Shown here: positions 46,958 through 54,232 of the stretch, piece after piece
Layout: every line of letters begins with the position of its first letter
Numbering within the stretch: the stretch's first letter is position 1
Source of the DNA: JAJFKX01 sp965230265
Lineage (GTDB): Bacteria > Pseudomonadota > Gammaproteobacteria > Xanthomonadales > Wenzhouxiangellaceae
Assembly (NCBI GenBank): GCA_965230265.1
Contig: OZ245999.1
Coordinates: forward strand, 1-64,000
Direction: 5' to 3'
Length of the DNA stretch: 64,000 bases
Position numbers and translations under genes: made by a program
Notes under the pieces: generated by a model
What the model was told of the DNA's origin: nothing
What the model saw: only the letters and a program-made list of their open reading frames with translations
The model's database searches: none

Positions 46958-48336
46958 TAATTGATATCCCACTGCATGGTTTCATCGGTTAGGTCGTCAT
47001 TGACTCGCTCTGCATCGGCTGCGGCAATGGCATTCAGCCTTAATTCAACAGCCAGAGCATGTGCATCCAGTTGTTCGTGCCTGGCCATGGTGACTGCATC
47101 CGGGCCAACACCCTGCAGGCCTTCAGCTGTGGCTTCCTGTACGGTCATGCGGTTCATGAAATCGGCAGTAGACAGACTGCCATGATTACGCGCCCAGCCT
47201 GAGGTGGGTAGTACATGATTGGTGCCACTGCAATAGTCACCCAGTGATTCAGGTGTGTACTGGCCGACAAAGACTGAACCGGCTGCTTGCACATCAGCCA
47301 CCAGTTCACGCCCATTCTGGCAAGCCAGAATTAAATGCTCAGGGGCATACTGATTGCTGATCTGTAATGCCTGCTGCAGATTCTCAGCAACAATCACCCG
47401 GCTGTTGCTGAGTGCCCGGGTGGCGGTTTCAGCTCTGGGCAGTTTTGCCAGTTGGCTGTTGATGGCTTCGGCAATATCCGGCAACTGTTTGCCCACAGTG
47501 GTGACCAGTATTACTTGGGAGTCCGGGCCATGTTCGGCCTGTGATAACAGATCCGCGGCGATCCATTCCGGCGATGTGCTGCCATCGGTGATTACCAAAA
47601 CTTCAGAAGGACCGGCAGGCATATCAATGGCGGCGCCCTGGGGATCAATACTGATCTGTTGTTTGGCTTCGGTAACCCAGCGGTTACCGGGACCAAACAA
47701 TTTATCGCATTTGGGGACTGATGAAGTGCCATATGCCATCGCAGCAATGGCCTGTGCACCACCGATAGAAAAGACTTTATCAACACCGCAGATATGTGCT
47801 GCAGTTAACACTGCCGGGTCAACTTCACCTCGTTTATTGGGTGGCGAACAGACGATCAATTGCTGGCAACCTGCCAGCTGTGCGGGAATACCCAGCATCA
47901 GCATGGTCGAAGGCAGCGGTGCTGAGCCTGCGGGGACATATAACCCTACAGTACCGATGGGTTGATAACGGGTTTCACAGCGCATCCCGGGTGCAGTGTT
48001 CATGGCAAAAGGCTGAGGCAAACCATGTGCATGGAAGCCACGAATGCGGGCAGTTGCACGGGCCATGGCAGTGCGTAGTTCAACGGGCAAGCTTTTCTCT
48101 GCTTCACGCCATTGTGCGGCAGGCACTTCAATGCTTTCCAAACGAACCTTGTCCAGTTGCTCGGTTAAATTCAGAATACTTTGATCACCATGACGGCGCA
48201 CCCCACGAATAATGGCGCTAACACCGTCCCGAAAAGACTGATCGAATTCCAGTTTGGGCCGTTGCAGAATCTCGCTTTGCTGCTGTTCGTTTAAGCGGGC
48301 CCAATGATAAACCGTTAAATTCAGGTATTCGTTCAT
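46957..48336 (-). CDS. hisD: Histidinol dehydrogenase
   Basis: This 459-residue NAD- and zinc-dependent enzyme performs the last two oxidations to histidine. Recognisable blocks are YVPAGSAPLPSTMLM, GAQAIAAMAYG, FGPGNRWVTEAKQ, DMPAGPSEVLVI, LLSQAEHGPDSQ and NHVLPTSGWAR. The start at 48336 gives a four-base overlap with hisG. An extension to 48429 would overlap hisG by almost 100 bases with no similarity and is rejected. Confidence 0.97.
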   Translation of the reverse strand: MNEYLNLTVYHWARLNEQQQSEILQRPKLEFDQSFRDGVSAIIRGVRRHGDQSILNLTEQLDKVRLESIEVPAAQWREAEKSLPVELRTAMARATARIRGFHAHGLPQPFAMNTAPGMRCETRYQPIGTVGLYVPAGSAPLPSTMLMLGIPAQLAGCQQLIVCSPPNKRGEVDPAVLTAAHICGVDKVFSIGGAQAIAAMAYGTSSVPKCDKLFGPGNRWVTEAKQQISIDPQGAAIDMPAGPSEVLVITDGSTSPEWIAADLLSQAEHGPDSQVILVTTVGKQLPDIAEAINSQLAKLPRAETATRALSNSRVIVAENLQQALQISNQYAPEHLILACQNGRELVADVQAAGSVFVGQYTPESLGDYCSGTNHVLPTSGWARNHGSLSTADFMNRMTVQEATAEGLQGVGPDAVTMARHEQLDAHALAVELRLNAIAAADAERVNDDLTDETMQWDIN

Positions 48337-49223
48337 GCCAGAATTTTCTCCACAGGCAGTACCAGCACAGCTGTTGCGCCAGCGGTCTGCAATTCTTCCA
48401 GGTGTTCCCAAAACACGTTTTCGCGGCATAAAGTGTGCATGGCAACCTTGTCAGGCTGACCATCCAGACTTAGTACTGTAGGGGCTTCAGCAGCAGGTAG
48501 AATATCGGCAATGGTCTGGATGGCGCTTTTGGGCGCATGCAGCATCACATATTTGCTTTCCTTGGCTTTGAGCACGCCTGAAATTCGTTTGATCAAACGT
48601 GAGACTAGCTGATGCAATTCATCGTCTAGCTGGCGTGTGCCGCTGTAAAGGACAGCTTGACTGGTAAGCACTTCAGCGACTTCGCGCAGGTGGTTGGCGC
48701 GCAAAGTGGTGCCGGTTGATACCAGATCCACAACGGCATCCGCTGTACCCATACTAGGGGCGATTTCCACTGATCCGGATAGTTCAACAATGCTAGCTTT
48801 AACATTGTGCTTGTCTAAATACTCTGCGGTCAGGGCGGGGTAGCTGGTGGCAATGCGTTTTCCAGCCAGGTCAGTGATTCCATTGAAGTCTTTCTGCTCT
48901 GGTAGTGCCAGAGCCAGACGACAGGCACCAAAGTCCAAAGCCACCTCAGCGGTTAACAGGGCTTCATCGTCGCTGCGGTCCAACAGGCATTCGCGGGTCA
49001 CGTTTTCACCACAAATACCCAGATCACAAACGCCATCGACCAGTAAACGAGGGATATCATCATCACGTACCAGTAACAGATCAATCGGCATATTTCGGCC
49101 ATACCAAAACAGCTTGTCTTTACTGCGGGCAAACTGCACCCCGCATTGTTCCAGCAGTTTGAGCGAATCGTTTGATAAACGCCCGGATTTTTGAATGGCG
49201 ATTTTGAGTCTTTGATTTGACAT
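48333..49223 (-). CDS. hisG: ATP phosphoribosyltransferase, long form
   Basis: This 296-residue protein catalyses the first, feedback-controlled step from ATP and PRPP. It starts RLKIAIQKSGRLS, has LGICGENV and a PRPP-binding DLVSTGTTLRAN segment. The C-terminal regulatory domain is present, so it is the hexameric long form that does not need HisZ. It lies 12 bases after the regulator gene. Confidence 0.97.
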   Translation of the reverse strand: MSNQRLKIAIQKSGRLSNDSLKLLEQCGVQFARSKDKLFWYGRNMPIDLLLVRDDDIPRLLVDGVCDLGICGENVTRECLLDRSDDEALLTAEVALDFGACRLALALPEQKDFNGITDLAGKRIATSYPALTAEYLDKHNVKASIVELSGSVEIAPSMGTADAVVDLVSTGTTLRANHLREVAEVLTSQAVLYSGTRQLDDELHQLVSRLIKRISGVLKAKESKYVMLHAPKSAIQTIADILPAAEAPTVLSLDGQPDKVAMHTLCRENVFWEHLEELQTAGATAVLVLPVEKILA

Positions 49224-49235
49224 GATTGGCTGTCC

Positions 49236-49577
49236 TTATTGGCTCCGGGGGGCTGCTTGTGGTCGGGTTGATTTTTGCTGTAAACATTCAATAGCCTGCC
49301 GATAACCACCGGCACCTTGCTGTACAAAACGTGCCACCCGGCCAACGGTGGTTACGCTGACACCGGTCAGATCATGAATCTCTCGATAGGGGCGACCTTC
49401 ATCCAGTAACAATGCCACCCGCCAGCGGTCAACAATGGCTTCCAGTTCGGCAGGTGTGCACAGATCATCCAGTAATGCCAGAACAGATTGATCATTGGGT
49501 AAACTCAACAAAGCCTTGGCCAGGCTGGTGGCGGCCTGCTGCATCGCTTTATCATGTTGTTCGTGGTTTAGTTTCAT
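49236..49577 (-). CDS. TrpR-superfamily (YerC/YecD-type) regulator, probable his operon repressor
   Basis: This 113-residue all-helical protein resembles TrpR/YerC. LLDDLCTPAELEAIVDRWRVALLL is followed by a helix-turn-helix REIHDLTGVSVTTVGRVARFV. It opens the his operon, 12 bases before hisG, on the same transcript. Genes of this family next to hisG are known in Firmicutes and some gammaproteobacteria and are thought to regulate his. The palindrome in its own promoter supports autoregulation. No good Shine-Dalgarno is seen; with a TSS near 49604 the leader would be only about 27 bases, with no room for a classical his attenuator. Confidence 0.85.
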   Translation of the reverse strand: MKLNHEQHDKAMQQAATSLAKALLSLPNDQSVLALLDDLCTPAELEAIVDRWRVALLLDEGRPYREIHDLTGVSVTTVGRVARFVQQGAGGYRQAIECLQQKSTRPQAAPRSQ

Positions 49578-49611
49578 TGCTTATTGGATGTACTGAGTTT
49601 AGGTGTTGGGT

Positions 49612-49639
49612 ATTATAGTGTATTAACGCATTAATACAA
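49612..49639 (-). promoter_or_regulatory. his operon promoter
   Basis: Read on the minus strand, TTGTAT (49639-49634) is followed by 16 bases and a perfect TATAAT (49617-49612). The position, 35 bases before the regulator ATG, fits a sigma-70 promoter for the whole operon. Confidence 0.7.
49619..49638. promoter_or_regulatory. Palindromic operator candidate in the his promoter
   Basis: TGTATTAA and TTAATACA are perfect inverted arms around a CGCA centre. The palindrome covers the spacer and part of the -35 element, so a bound repressor would block RNA polymerase. The TrpR-like product of the first gene is the obvious candidate ligand; this is inference. Confidence 0.65.
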
Positions 49640-49916
49640 TAATACAAGAGCAATTTAATCTATTCTGGTCATTGTCTATTACTGTATTGCGTTATTGACC
49701 GGGTATTTTTTGTATTTCATTCATAGCATTCCATAGAATGGTTTTTTAGCCAGGTTGTTGGGCCATACAAGTACACATAAAGCTGGGGTACCACTCAAAG
49801 CCCCCTGTATAAAAAGCTATACGGCTTGCTCTTTTGCGCAGGACTCTATAAGGGTGCTTTGTTCACCGCCAGGTAATTCCTATAAAATAATTAGACATCC
49901 AGACCGCGGAACTTTT

Positions 49917-50798
49917 ATGCTGTTAATCGCCATGCCTCATCGTGATCCACAGCCGTTGGTTAGGGCGTTGATGGCTTGCGCACCTGATATTCCGATAATG
50001 ATCTGGCCAGAATTGTCGAATCCAGAAGCTGTGCGCATGGCGGTGCTCTGGCAACATCCGCCGAATTTGTTGGAAAGTCTGACTCATTTAAAAGTGGCAC
50101 ATTCTTTTGGTGCCGGGGTTGAACATATTCTTGATGATCCAGGTCTGCCACCAAGTGTTCAGGTTGCCAGAGTCAGCGGTCCAAAGCTGGCAGACAGCAT
50201 GACCCATTACCTTTTGGAGCAAGTCAGACAATATGCAATATCCAACTCAACAGGCAAACCCCGTGTTGGTTTGCTTGGCTATGGTCAACTGGCTCGTCAT
50301 GCTGCAGGGGCTTTTGCAGAGCAGGGGTATCCGGTAATGGCCTGGCGCCGTCAGCCGGGTGAACCCGAGAGTGGGCAGAATATCAAAATTGTTAATGGGC
50401 AATCAGCTCTGGTGACAATGTTGCAGCAGGTGGATATTTTGATTTGTCTGTTGCCGTTGACTTCGATGACGGAGAATATCCTTAACGCAGAGCTATTTGC
50501 CCAATGCAAGCCGGGTGCTTATTTAATTAATGTCGGTCGGGGGGCGCATCTGATCGAGCGGGATTTGCTGGATGCACTGGAATCTGCTCAGCTTTCTGGT
50601 GCATGCCTGGATGTTACCCTTAACGAACCCATCACCGACGCTGACCCACTAAATCGCCATCCACAGGTCAAGCTGACTCATCATACTGCCAGTCTTACAG
50701 ATGCTGTGGAAGCCGCAGAGGTTATTGCTGAAAACTACCATCGTATGTGCAACCGCCAGCCATTATTATTTGCTGTTGATCAGCAAGCAGGTTATTAG
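49917..50798 (+). CDS. D-2-hydroxyacid dehydrogenase, GhrA-like (glyoxylate/hydroxypyruvate reductase)
   Basis: This 293-residue NAD(P)-dependent enzyme has the Rossmann motif VGLLGYGQLARHAA, the catalytic Arg in NVGRGAHLI, the Glu region in TLNEPI and the His in LTHHTAS. The end, VDQQAGY, matches the GhrA-type C-terminus (VDxxxGY), so the protein is complete. The ATG at 49917 was chosen because family similarity begins there. The TAG stop coincides with the left boundary of a MITE-like insertion. Confidence 0.88.
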   Translation: MLLIAMPHRDPQPLVRALMACAPDIPIMIWPELSNPEAVRMAVLWQHPPNLLESLTHLKVAHSFGAGVEHILDDPGLPPSVQVARVSGPKLADSMTHYLLEQVRQYAISNSTGKPRVGLLGYGQLARHAAGAFAEQGYPVMAWRRQPGEPESGQNIKIVNGQSALVTMLQQVDILICLLPLTSMTENILNAELFAQCKPGAYLINVGRGAHLIERDLLDALESAQLSGACLDVTLNEPITDADPLNRHPQVKLTHHTASLTDAVEAAEVIAENYHRMCNRQPLLFAVDQQAGY

Positions 50799-51065
50799 GC
50801 TCTTTTAACACTCATTGAAATGCCACTGCTGGCGGCCATTTTTTCGGCCAATAAGGCAGCAGGAGTGCTATGTAGGTATTCTGCATAAACGACTGATAAC
50901 ACCGTTGGGTGGAAAAATGACCCCAGCCCTTCGGGTTGTGGCTAACAAAGCGCCACTCGATGTTGCGTGTCGCTTAACTGGAATAACCAAACTACTCTCC
51001 TCGCGCCTTGATTGGCGCTTTGTTAGTCACAACAGTGACGTTTCAATGAGTGCTAAAAGACCCTA
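50796..51065. mobile_element. MITE-like element, 266 bp with 23-bp terminal inverted repeats and TA duplication
   Basis: The ends 50798-50820 and 51041-51063 are inverted repeats matching at 21 of 23 positions (outer bases GGCTCTTTTA and, read inward from the right, GGGTCTTTTA). Each end is flanked by TA, the target duplication of Tc1/mariner and IS630-type transposons. A second inverted repeat is nested inside (50935-50958 and 51010-51033, 22 of 24 matching). No transposase is encoded. The insertion lies in the stop codon of the dehydrogenase, where TA plus the first element base G still gives TAG. This element fills most of the gap before the atp operon. Confidence 0.82.
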
Positions 51066-51183
51066 GTGAAAACACCCTAAAAAATGCTGTAAAAAGCTGT
51101 GCTCGGGTGTTGATTCCTGCTCGCCGGCAACCATATTATTTTTAGGTAACGGCTGCGTTGTAAAAAGAAAGTTTGTGACAACG

Positions 51184-51213
51184 TTGCCTTGCCTAAAACT
51201 AGAATGTTACAAT
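51184..51213 (+). promoter_or_regulatory. atp operon promoter candidate
   Basis: TTGCCT (51184-51189), an 18-base spacer and TACAAT (51208-51213) resemble a sigma-70 promoter just upstream of the first atp gene. The 118 bases between the MITE end and this site hold nothing else I can support. Confidence 0.5.
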
Positions 51214-51234
51214 TGAAACGATTTGGTAAACGGC

Positions 51235-51696
51235 ATGGGTAGCGGGTTGTTAAAGCCGGTCATGAAGCAGACAACATTGCCTACCATTCCCATAACTCGG
51301 CAAATATTTCAGACGCTGGCCTTGACGATCGCTGGCGTGGTGTTCTTGACGGGTGTTGGAATGCTGATAGACCCAGGCAAAGCGATAGCGTTTGGTGTGG
51401 GTGGTGCCATTTCATTGTTGCCCAATGCATATTTTGCAATGCGTGTGTTGTTGGTCCCGGCACCACTGGATGCGCAGACAAGATTGCGCCAGTTATATGC
51501 AGCCGAGGCAACCAAATTGTTGCTGTGCACTTTACTGTTTGCACTCACATTCAGCCTATGGAAGGCATTGTCGCCAGCATGGGTATTAACAGGATTCGCG
51601 ATAACCCATATCGGTTATCTCATATTAAGTATGCGTCTGATTGCTCGCACCAATCGCAAGCAGGCAGCGCAGCCGACCAAGCAGTCGGGTAATTAA
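51235..51696 (+). CDS. atpI: ATP synthase protein I-like membrane protein
   Basis: This 153-residue protein has four hydrophobic segments (about residues 24-44, 51-70, 91-110 and 118-138) and the AtpI-type FGVGGAISLLPNAYFAMRVL block. AtpI helps assembly of the c-ring and is the usual first gene of proteobacterial atp operons. The start is uncertain: ATG at 51235 or 51262, neither with a good ribosome-binding site. Confidence 0.82.
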   Translation: MGSGLLKPVMKQTTLPTIPITRQIFQTLALTIAGVVFLTGVGMLIDPGKAIAFGVGGAISLLPNAYFAMRVLLVPAPLDAQTRLRQLYAAEATKLLLCTLLFALTFSLWKALSPAWVLTGFAITHIGYLILSMRLIARTNRKQAAQPTKQSGN

Positions 51697-51709
51697 AGCA
51701 GGAAACAGC

Positions 51710-52753
51710 ATGAGCGGTGAAGCACAAACAGCTTCGGAATACATTCAGCATCATTTGCAGAATCTGACGTTTGGTCGGCATCCTGATGGGCACTGGGGTT
51801 TCGCGCATGGCGCAGAAGAAGCCGCAGCCATGGGTTTTTGGGCCGTACATGTGGATACCATGTTCTGGTCTTTGCTGCTGGGTGTGGTGTTTTTCTTTAT
51901 GTTCCGCCGTGTGGCCAAAAATGCGACCACTGATACTCCAACAGGATTTCAAAACGCGATTGAAAGCATCGTCGAGTGGGTGGACAGTAACGTTAAAGAC
52001 GTTTTTAAAGGCACAAACAAATACATAGCGCCACTGGCATTGACCCTGTTTGTGTGGATTTTCTTCATGAACCTGATGGATTTGATTCCAGTCGACTGGC
52101 TGCCGTGGGTGGTGCATTCTGCTGGTATTGAGTATCAGAAGGTAGTTCCTACCACCGACGTTAATGCCACCATGGGTATGGCCATCGCCGTATTCGTGAT
52201 GATTATCTACTACAGCTTCAAGATAAAAGGCGTTGGTGGTTTTATCTCTGAATTGACCATGAATCCGATCAACCCCAAAGACATGGGAATGCCCAAGGTT
52301 TTCTGGCCACTGGTGATGGTGTTTAACTTCCTTCTGGAAGTGGTCGGCTTGCTGGCCAAGCCGGTTTCACTGGGGTTGCGACTGTTCGGTAACCTGTATG
52401 CAGGTGAGTTGATTTTTATCCTGATCGCGCTGGTTTTTGCAGCAGGCTCAGGGTACGTAGCTGAAGGCTTGCAAGCGTTGTTCGGTGAACATATTCCCGC
52501 CTGGTTCTTTATTGCTGCATTTATTACGGTTGCCGCCACCTTGTGGTTGAACCTGAAAAACAAACTATCCACCAAACGCACCATTTTATTGCTGGCCCTG
52601 CAGTTATTGCTGGTGGGTGGCTTGGCCTTTATGGGTGGACAATTGCTGCACTTTGGCTGGGCAGTGTTCCACATTCTGGTCATTATTCTGCAGGCGTTTA
52701 TTTTTATGATGCTCACCGTGGTTTATCTGTCGATGGCACACGAGCATCATTGA
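51710..52753 (+). CDS. atpB: F0F1 ATP synthase subunit a, enlarged
   Basis: The proton-channel subunit in the inner membrane. AGGAAACAGC precedes the ATG at 51710. Conserved blocks are PVSLGLRLFGNLYAGELIF with the essential Arg in helix 4, and WAVFHILVIILQAFIFMMLTVVYLSMA at the C-terminus. At 347 residues it is clearly longer than the E. coli protein (271). The extra length is mostly between GELIF and the last helix: roughly 60 residues with two hydrophobic stretches (IPAWFFIAAFITVAATLWL and TILLLALQLLLVGGLAFMGG) separated by basic NLKNKLSTKR. An added helical hairpin would keep the topology. Confidence 0.95.
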   Translation: MSGEAQTASEYIQHHLQNLTFGRHPDGHWGFAHGAEEAAAMGFWAVHVDTMFWSLLLGVVFFFMFRRVAKNATTDTPTGFQNAIESIVEWVDSNVKDVFKGTNKYIAPLALTLFVWIFFMNLMDLIPVDWLPWVVHSAGIEYQKVVPTTDVNATMGMAIAVFVMIIYYSFKIKGVGGFISELTMNPINPKDMGMPKVFWPLVMVFNFLLEVVGLLAKPVSLGLRLFGNLYAGELIFILIALVFAAGSGYVAEGLQALFGEHIPAWFFIAAFITVAATLWLNLKNKLSTKRTILLLALQLLLVGGLAFMGGQLLHFGWAVFHILVIILQAFIFMMLTVVYLSMAHEHH

Positions 52754-52810
52754 TTGTTGAAGTATTAAATTTTTTTGTTAACAACCTTGATATAGAAAAC
52801 TGGAGTAATC

Positions 52811-53080
52811 ATGGAAACTGTAATTGGCATGACCGCAATCGCCATTGGACTGTTGATCGGTCTGGGTGCTTTGGGTGTTGGTATCGGTGTTGGTATCCTC
52901 GGCGGTCGTTTGCTGGAAGGTACTGCGCGTCAGCCAGAATTGGCACCGATGTTGCAAGGTAAATTCTTCCTGGCCATTGGTCTGCTGGATGCGGTAGCGA
53001 TGATCGGCGTGGGTATTGCGTTGTTCTTTACCTTTGCTAATCCGTTTATCGGTCAGCTGCAAAACGCATTGGGCGGATAA
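52811..53080 (+). CDS. atpE: F0F1 ATP synthase subunit c
   Basis: This 89-residue proteolipid forms the rotor ring. It shows the Gly-rich first helix (GALGVGIGVGILGG), the polar loop ARQPE and the second helix with the ion-carrying Asp in GLLDAVAM. The residues around the Asp do not show an obvious sodium-binding set, so it is probably proton-driven. GGAG precedes the ATG at good spacing. Confidence 0.97.
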   Translation: METVIGMTAIAIGLLIGLGALGVGIGVGILGGRLLEGTARQPELAPMLQGKFFLAIGLLDAVAMIGVGIALFFTFANPFIGQLQNALGG

Positions 53081-53141
53081 TTACCGATTCTGGTAAATCC
53101 GATCATTTCCCATTGTTTAAAAATAATAGTTAGGAGGCTGT

Positions 53142-53612
53142 GTGAATATTAATCTCACACTTATCCTGCAATCGATTGCGATGATGGTCTTCGTGTGGTT
53201 CTGCATGAAGTTCATCTGGCCACCGCTGACCACAGCGCTGGAAGAACGCCGCAAGAAAATTGCTGATGGACTGGCTGCATCTGATCGTGCCGAAAAAGCA
53301 CTGGAAGCTGCCCAGCAAAAGGCTGATGCTTTGATCCGTGAAGCGCGCGATCAGGCGACCGACATCATTGATCAGGCGGGCGTGCGTGGCAATCAGATTG
53401 TTGATGAAGCCAAAGCTGAGGCTGTGCGTGAACGTCAACGTCAAGTGCATGCTGCAGAAGCCGATATCAATCAGGCTGCCAGCCAGGCGCGTGAAAAACT
53501 GCGTGCAGAAGTGGTATCACTGAGTATTCAGGGCGCAGAGAAAGTACTGGGCAAAGAGATTGATGCCGGTACACATGCGCAAATGATCGACGAGCTGGTC
53601 GCAGGCGCCTGA
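53142..53612 (+). CDS. atpF: F0F1 ATP synthase subunit b
   Basis: This 156-residue protein, the same length as the E. coli subunit, has an N-terminal membrane helix (LILQSIAMMVFVWFCMKFIW) and a long charged helix forming the peripheral stalk. It starts with GTG at 53142, supported by AGGAGG four bases upstream and by alignment with the family start. Confidence 0.97.
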   Translation: MNINLTLILQSIAMMVFVWFCMKFIWPPLTTALEERRKKIADGLAASDRAEKALEAAQQKADALIREARDQATDIIDQAGVRGNQIVDEAKAEAVRERQRQVHAAEADINQAASQAREKLRAEVVSLSIQGAEKVLGKEIDAGTHAQMIDELVAGA

Positions 53613-53613
53613 T

Positions 53614-54153
53614 ATGCAAGGTTTATCGACACTGGCACGGCCCTATGCCAAAGCCGTATTTGCGCACGCAGCAGAACATAAAACCCTGGCGGAGTTCAGC
53701 CAGCAATTAACGGTTTTAAATGTGATCATCGCCGATGCTGAAATTGAACGTCTGATTGGTCATCCCAAAGTGCCGCAGGATCAACTCGCCGATTTGATTA
53801 TTGGTGTTGCCGGTCAGGCCATGACCGAACCCGGTGGAAACCTGGTCAAGGTTTTGGCTGAGAACCAGCGCCTGCCACTATTGCCGGAAATTGCCGCGCA
53901 GTATGAGCAGTTACGTGCCCAGGCAGAAAATCGCCTGGACGTACAGGTAACCAGTGCCATGCCAATGGATGACGAGCAACAGCAGCGCTTGCGTGACAGC
54001 CTGGCCAAACGCTTTGAGCGTGACATTGATCTGAGTGTCAGTATTGATGAAAGCCTGATGTCAGGTGCCATTATCCGTGCTGGTGACCAGGTGATTGATG
54101 GCTCGGCTCGTGGGCGTCTGGAACGTCTGGCGCAGCAAATCTCTCGCGCCTGA
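53614..54153 (+). CDS. atpH: F0F1 ATP synthase subunit delta
   Basis: This 179-residue protein connects the peripheral stalk to the F1 head. It starts with TLARPYAKAVFAHA, the usual family N-terminus, and ends with the GAIIRAGDQVIDGSARGRLERL block. It begins one base after the atpF stop. Confidence 0.97.
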   Translation: MQGLSTLARPYAKAVFAHAAEHKTLAEFSQQLTVLNVIIADAEIERLIGHPKVPQDQLADLIIGVAGQAMTEPGGNLVKVLAENQRLPLLPEIAAQYEQLRAQAENRLDVQVTSAMPMDDEQQQRLRDSLAKRFERDIDLSVSIDESLMSGAIIRAGDQVIDGSARGRLERLAQQISRA

Positions 54154-54232
54154 TTAAGCAGTTTTGATGAACCCATAGACAAGTTAACTGAACACAAATT
54201 CAGCCGCGGGGCGGCTGTTGAAGGAAAAAACT

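Larger units (their letters stand above)
49578..49916. promoter_or_regulatory. Divergent intergenic region, his regulator / dehydrogenase
   Basis: Besides the his promoter and palindrome, the right half holds TATAAA at 49881-49886 with a weak TTGTTC 16 bases upstream, a possible promoter for the dehydrogenase. A short inverted repeat, GTATA...TATAC, lies near 49807-49820. The open frame from 49755 to the dehydrogenase ATG has no recognisable protein content. Confidence 0.4.

Noticed and set aside
47354..47965. Plus-strand frame of 203 codons opposite hisD
   Set aside because: It lies wholly within the well-supported hisD gene and shows no domain of its own.
48337..48429. Longer hisD start
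   Set aside because: It would overlap hisG by almost 100 bases with non-family sequence; the ATGA overlap at 48333-48336 matches the style of the other his junctions.
49578..49610. Classical his leader peptide and attenuator
   Set aside because: The leader before the regulator ATG is too short and has no run of His codons or competing hairpins.
50935..51033. Possible integron attC-like site (TAACAAAG...CTTTGTTA)
   Set aside because: The ends do not match the RYYYAAC/GTTRRRY core sites properly, no integrase or cassette is near, and the structure lies nested in an element with TA-flanked terminal repeats.
50815..51066. Open frame of 83 codons within the MITE-like element
   Set aside because: It crosses both inverted repeats, has no ribosome-binding site and no recognisable domain; the DNA pattern explains the region better.
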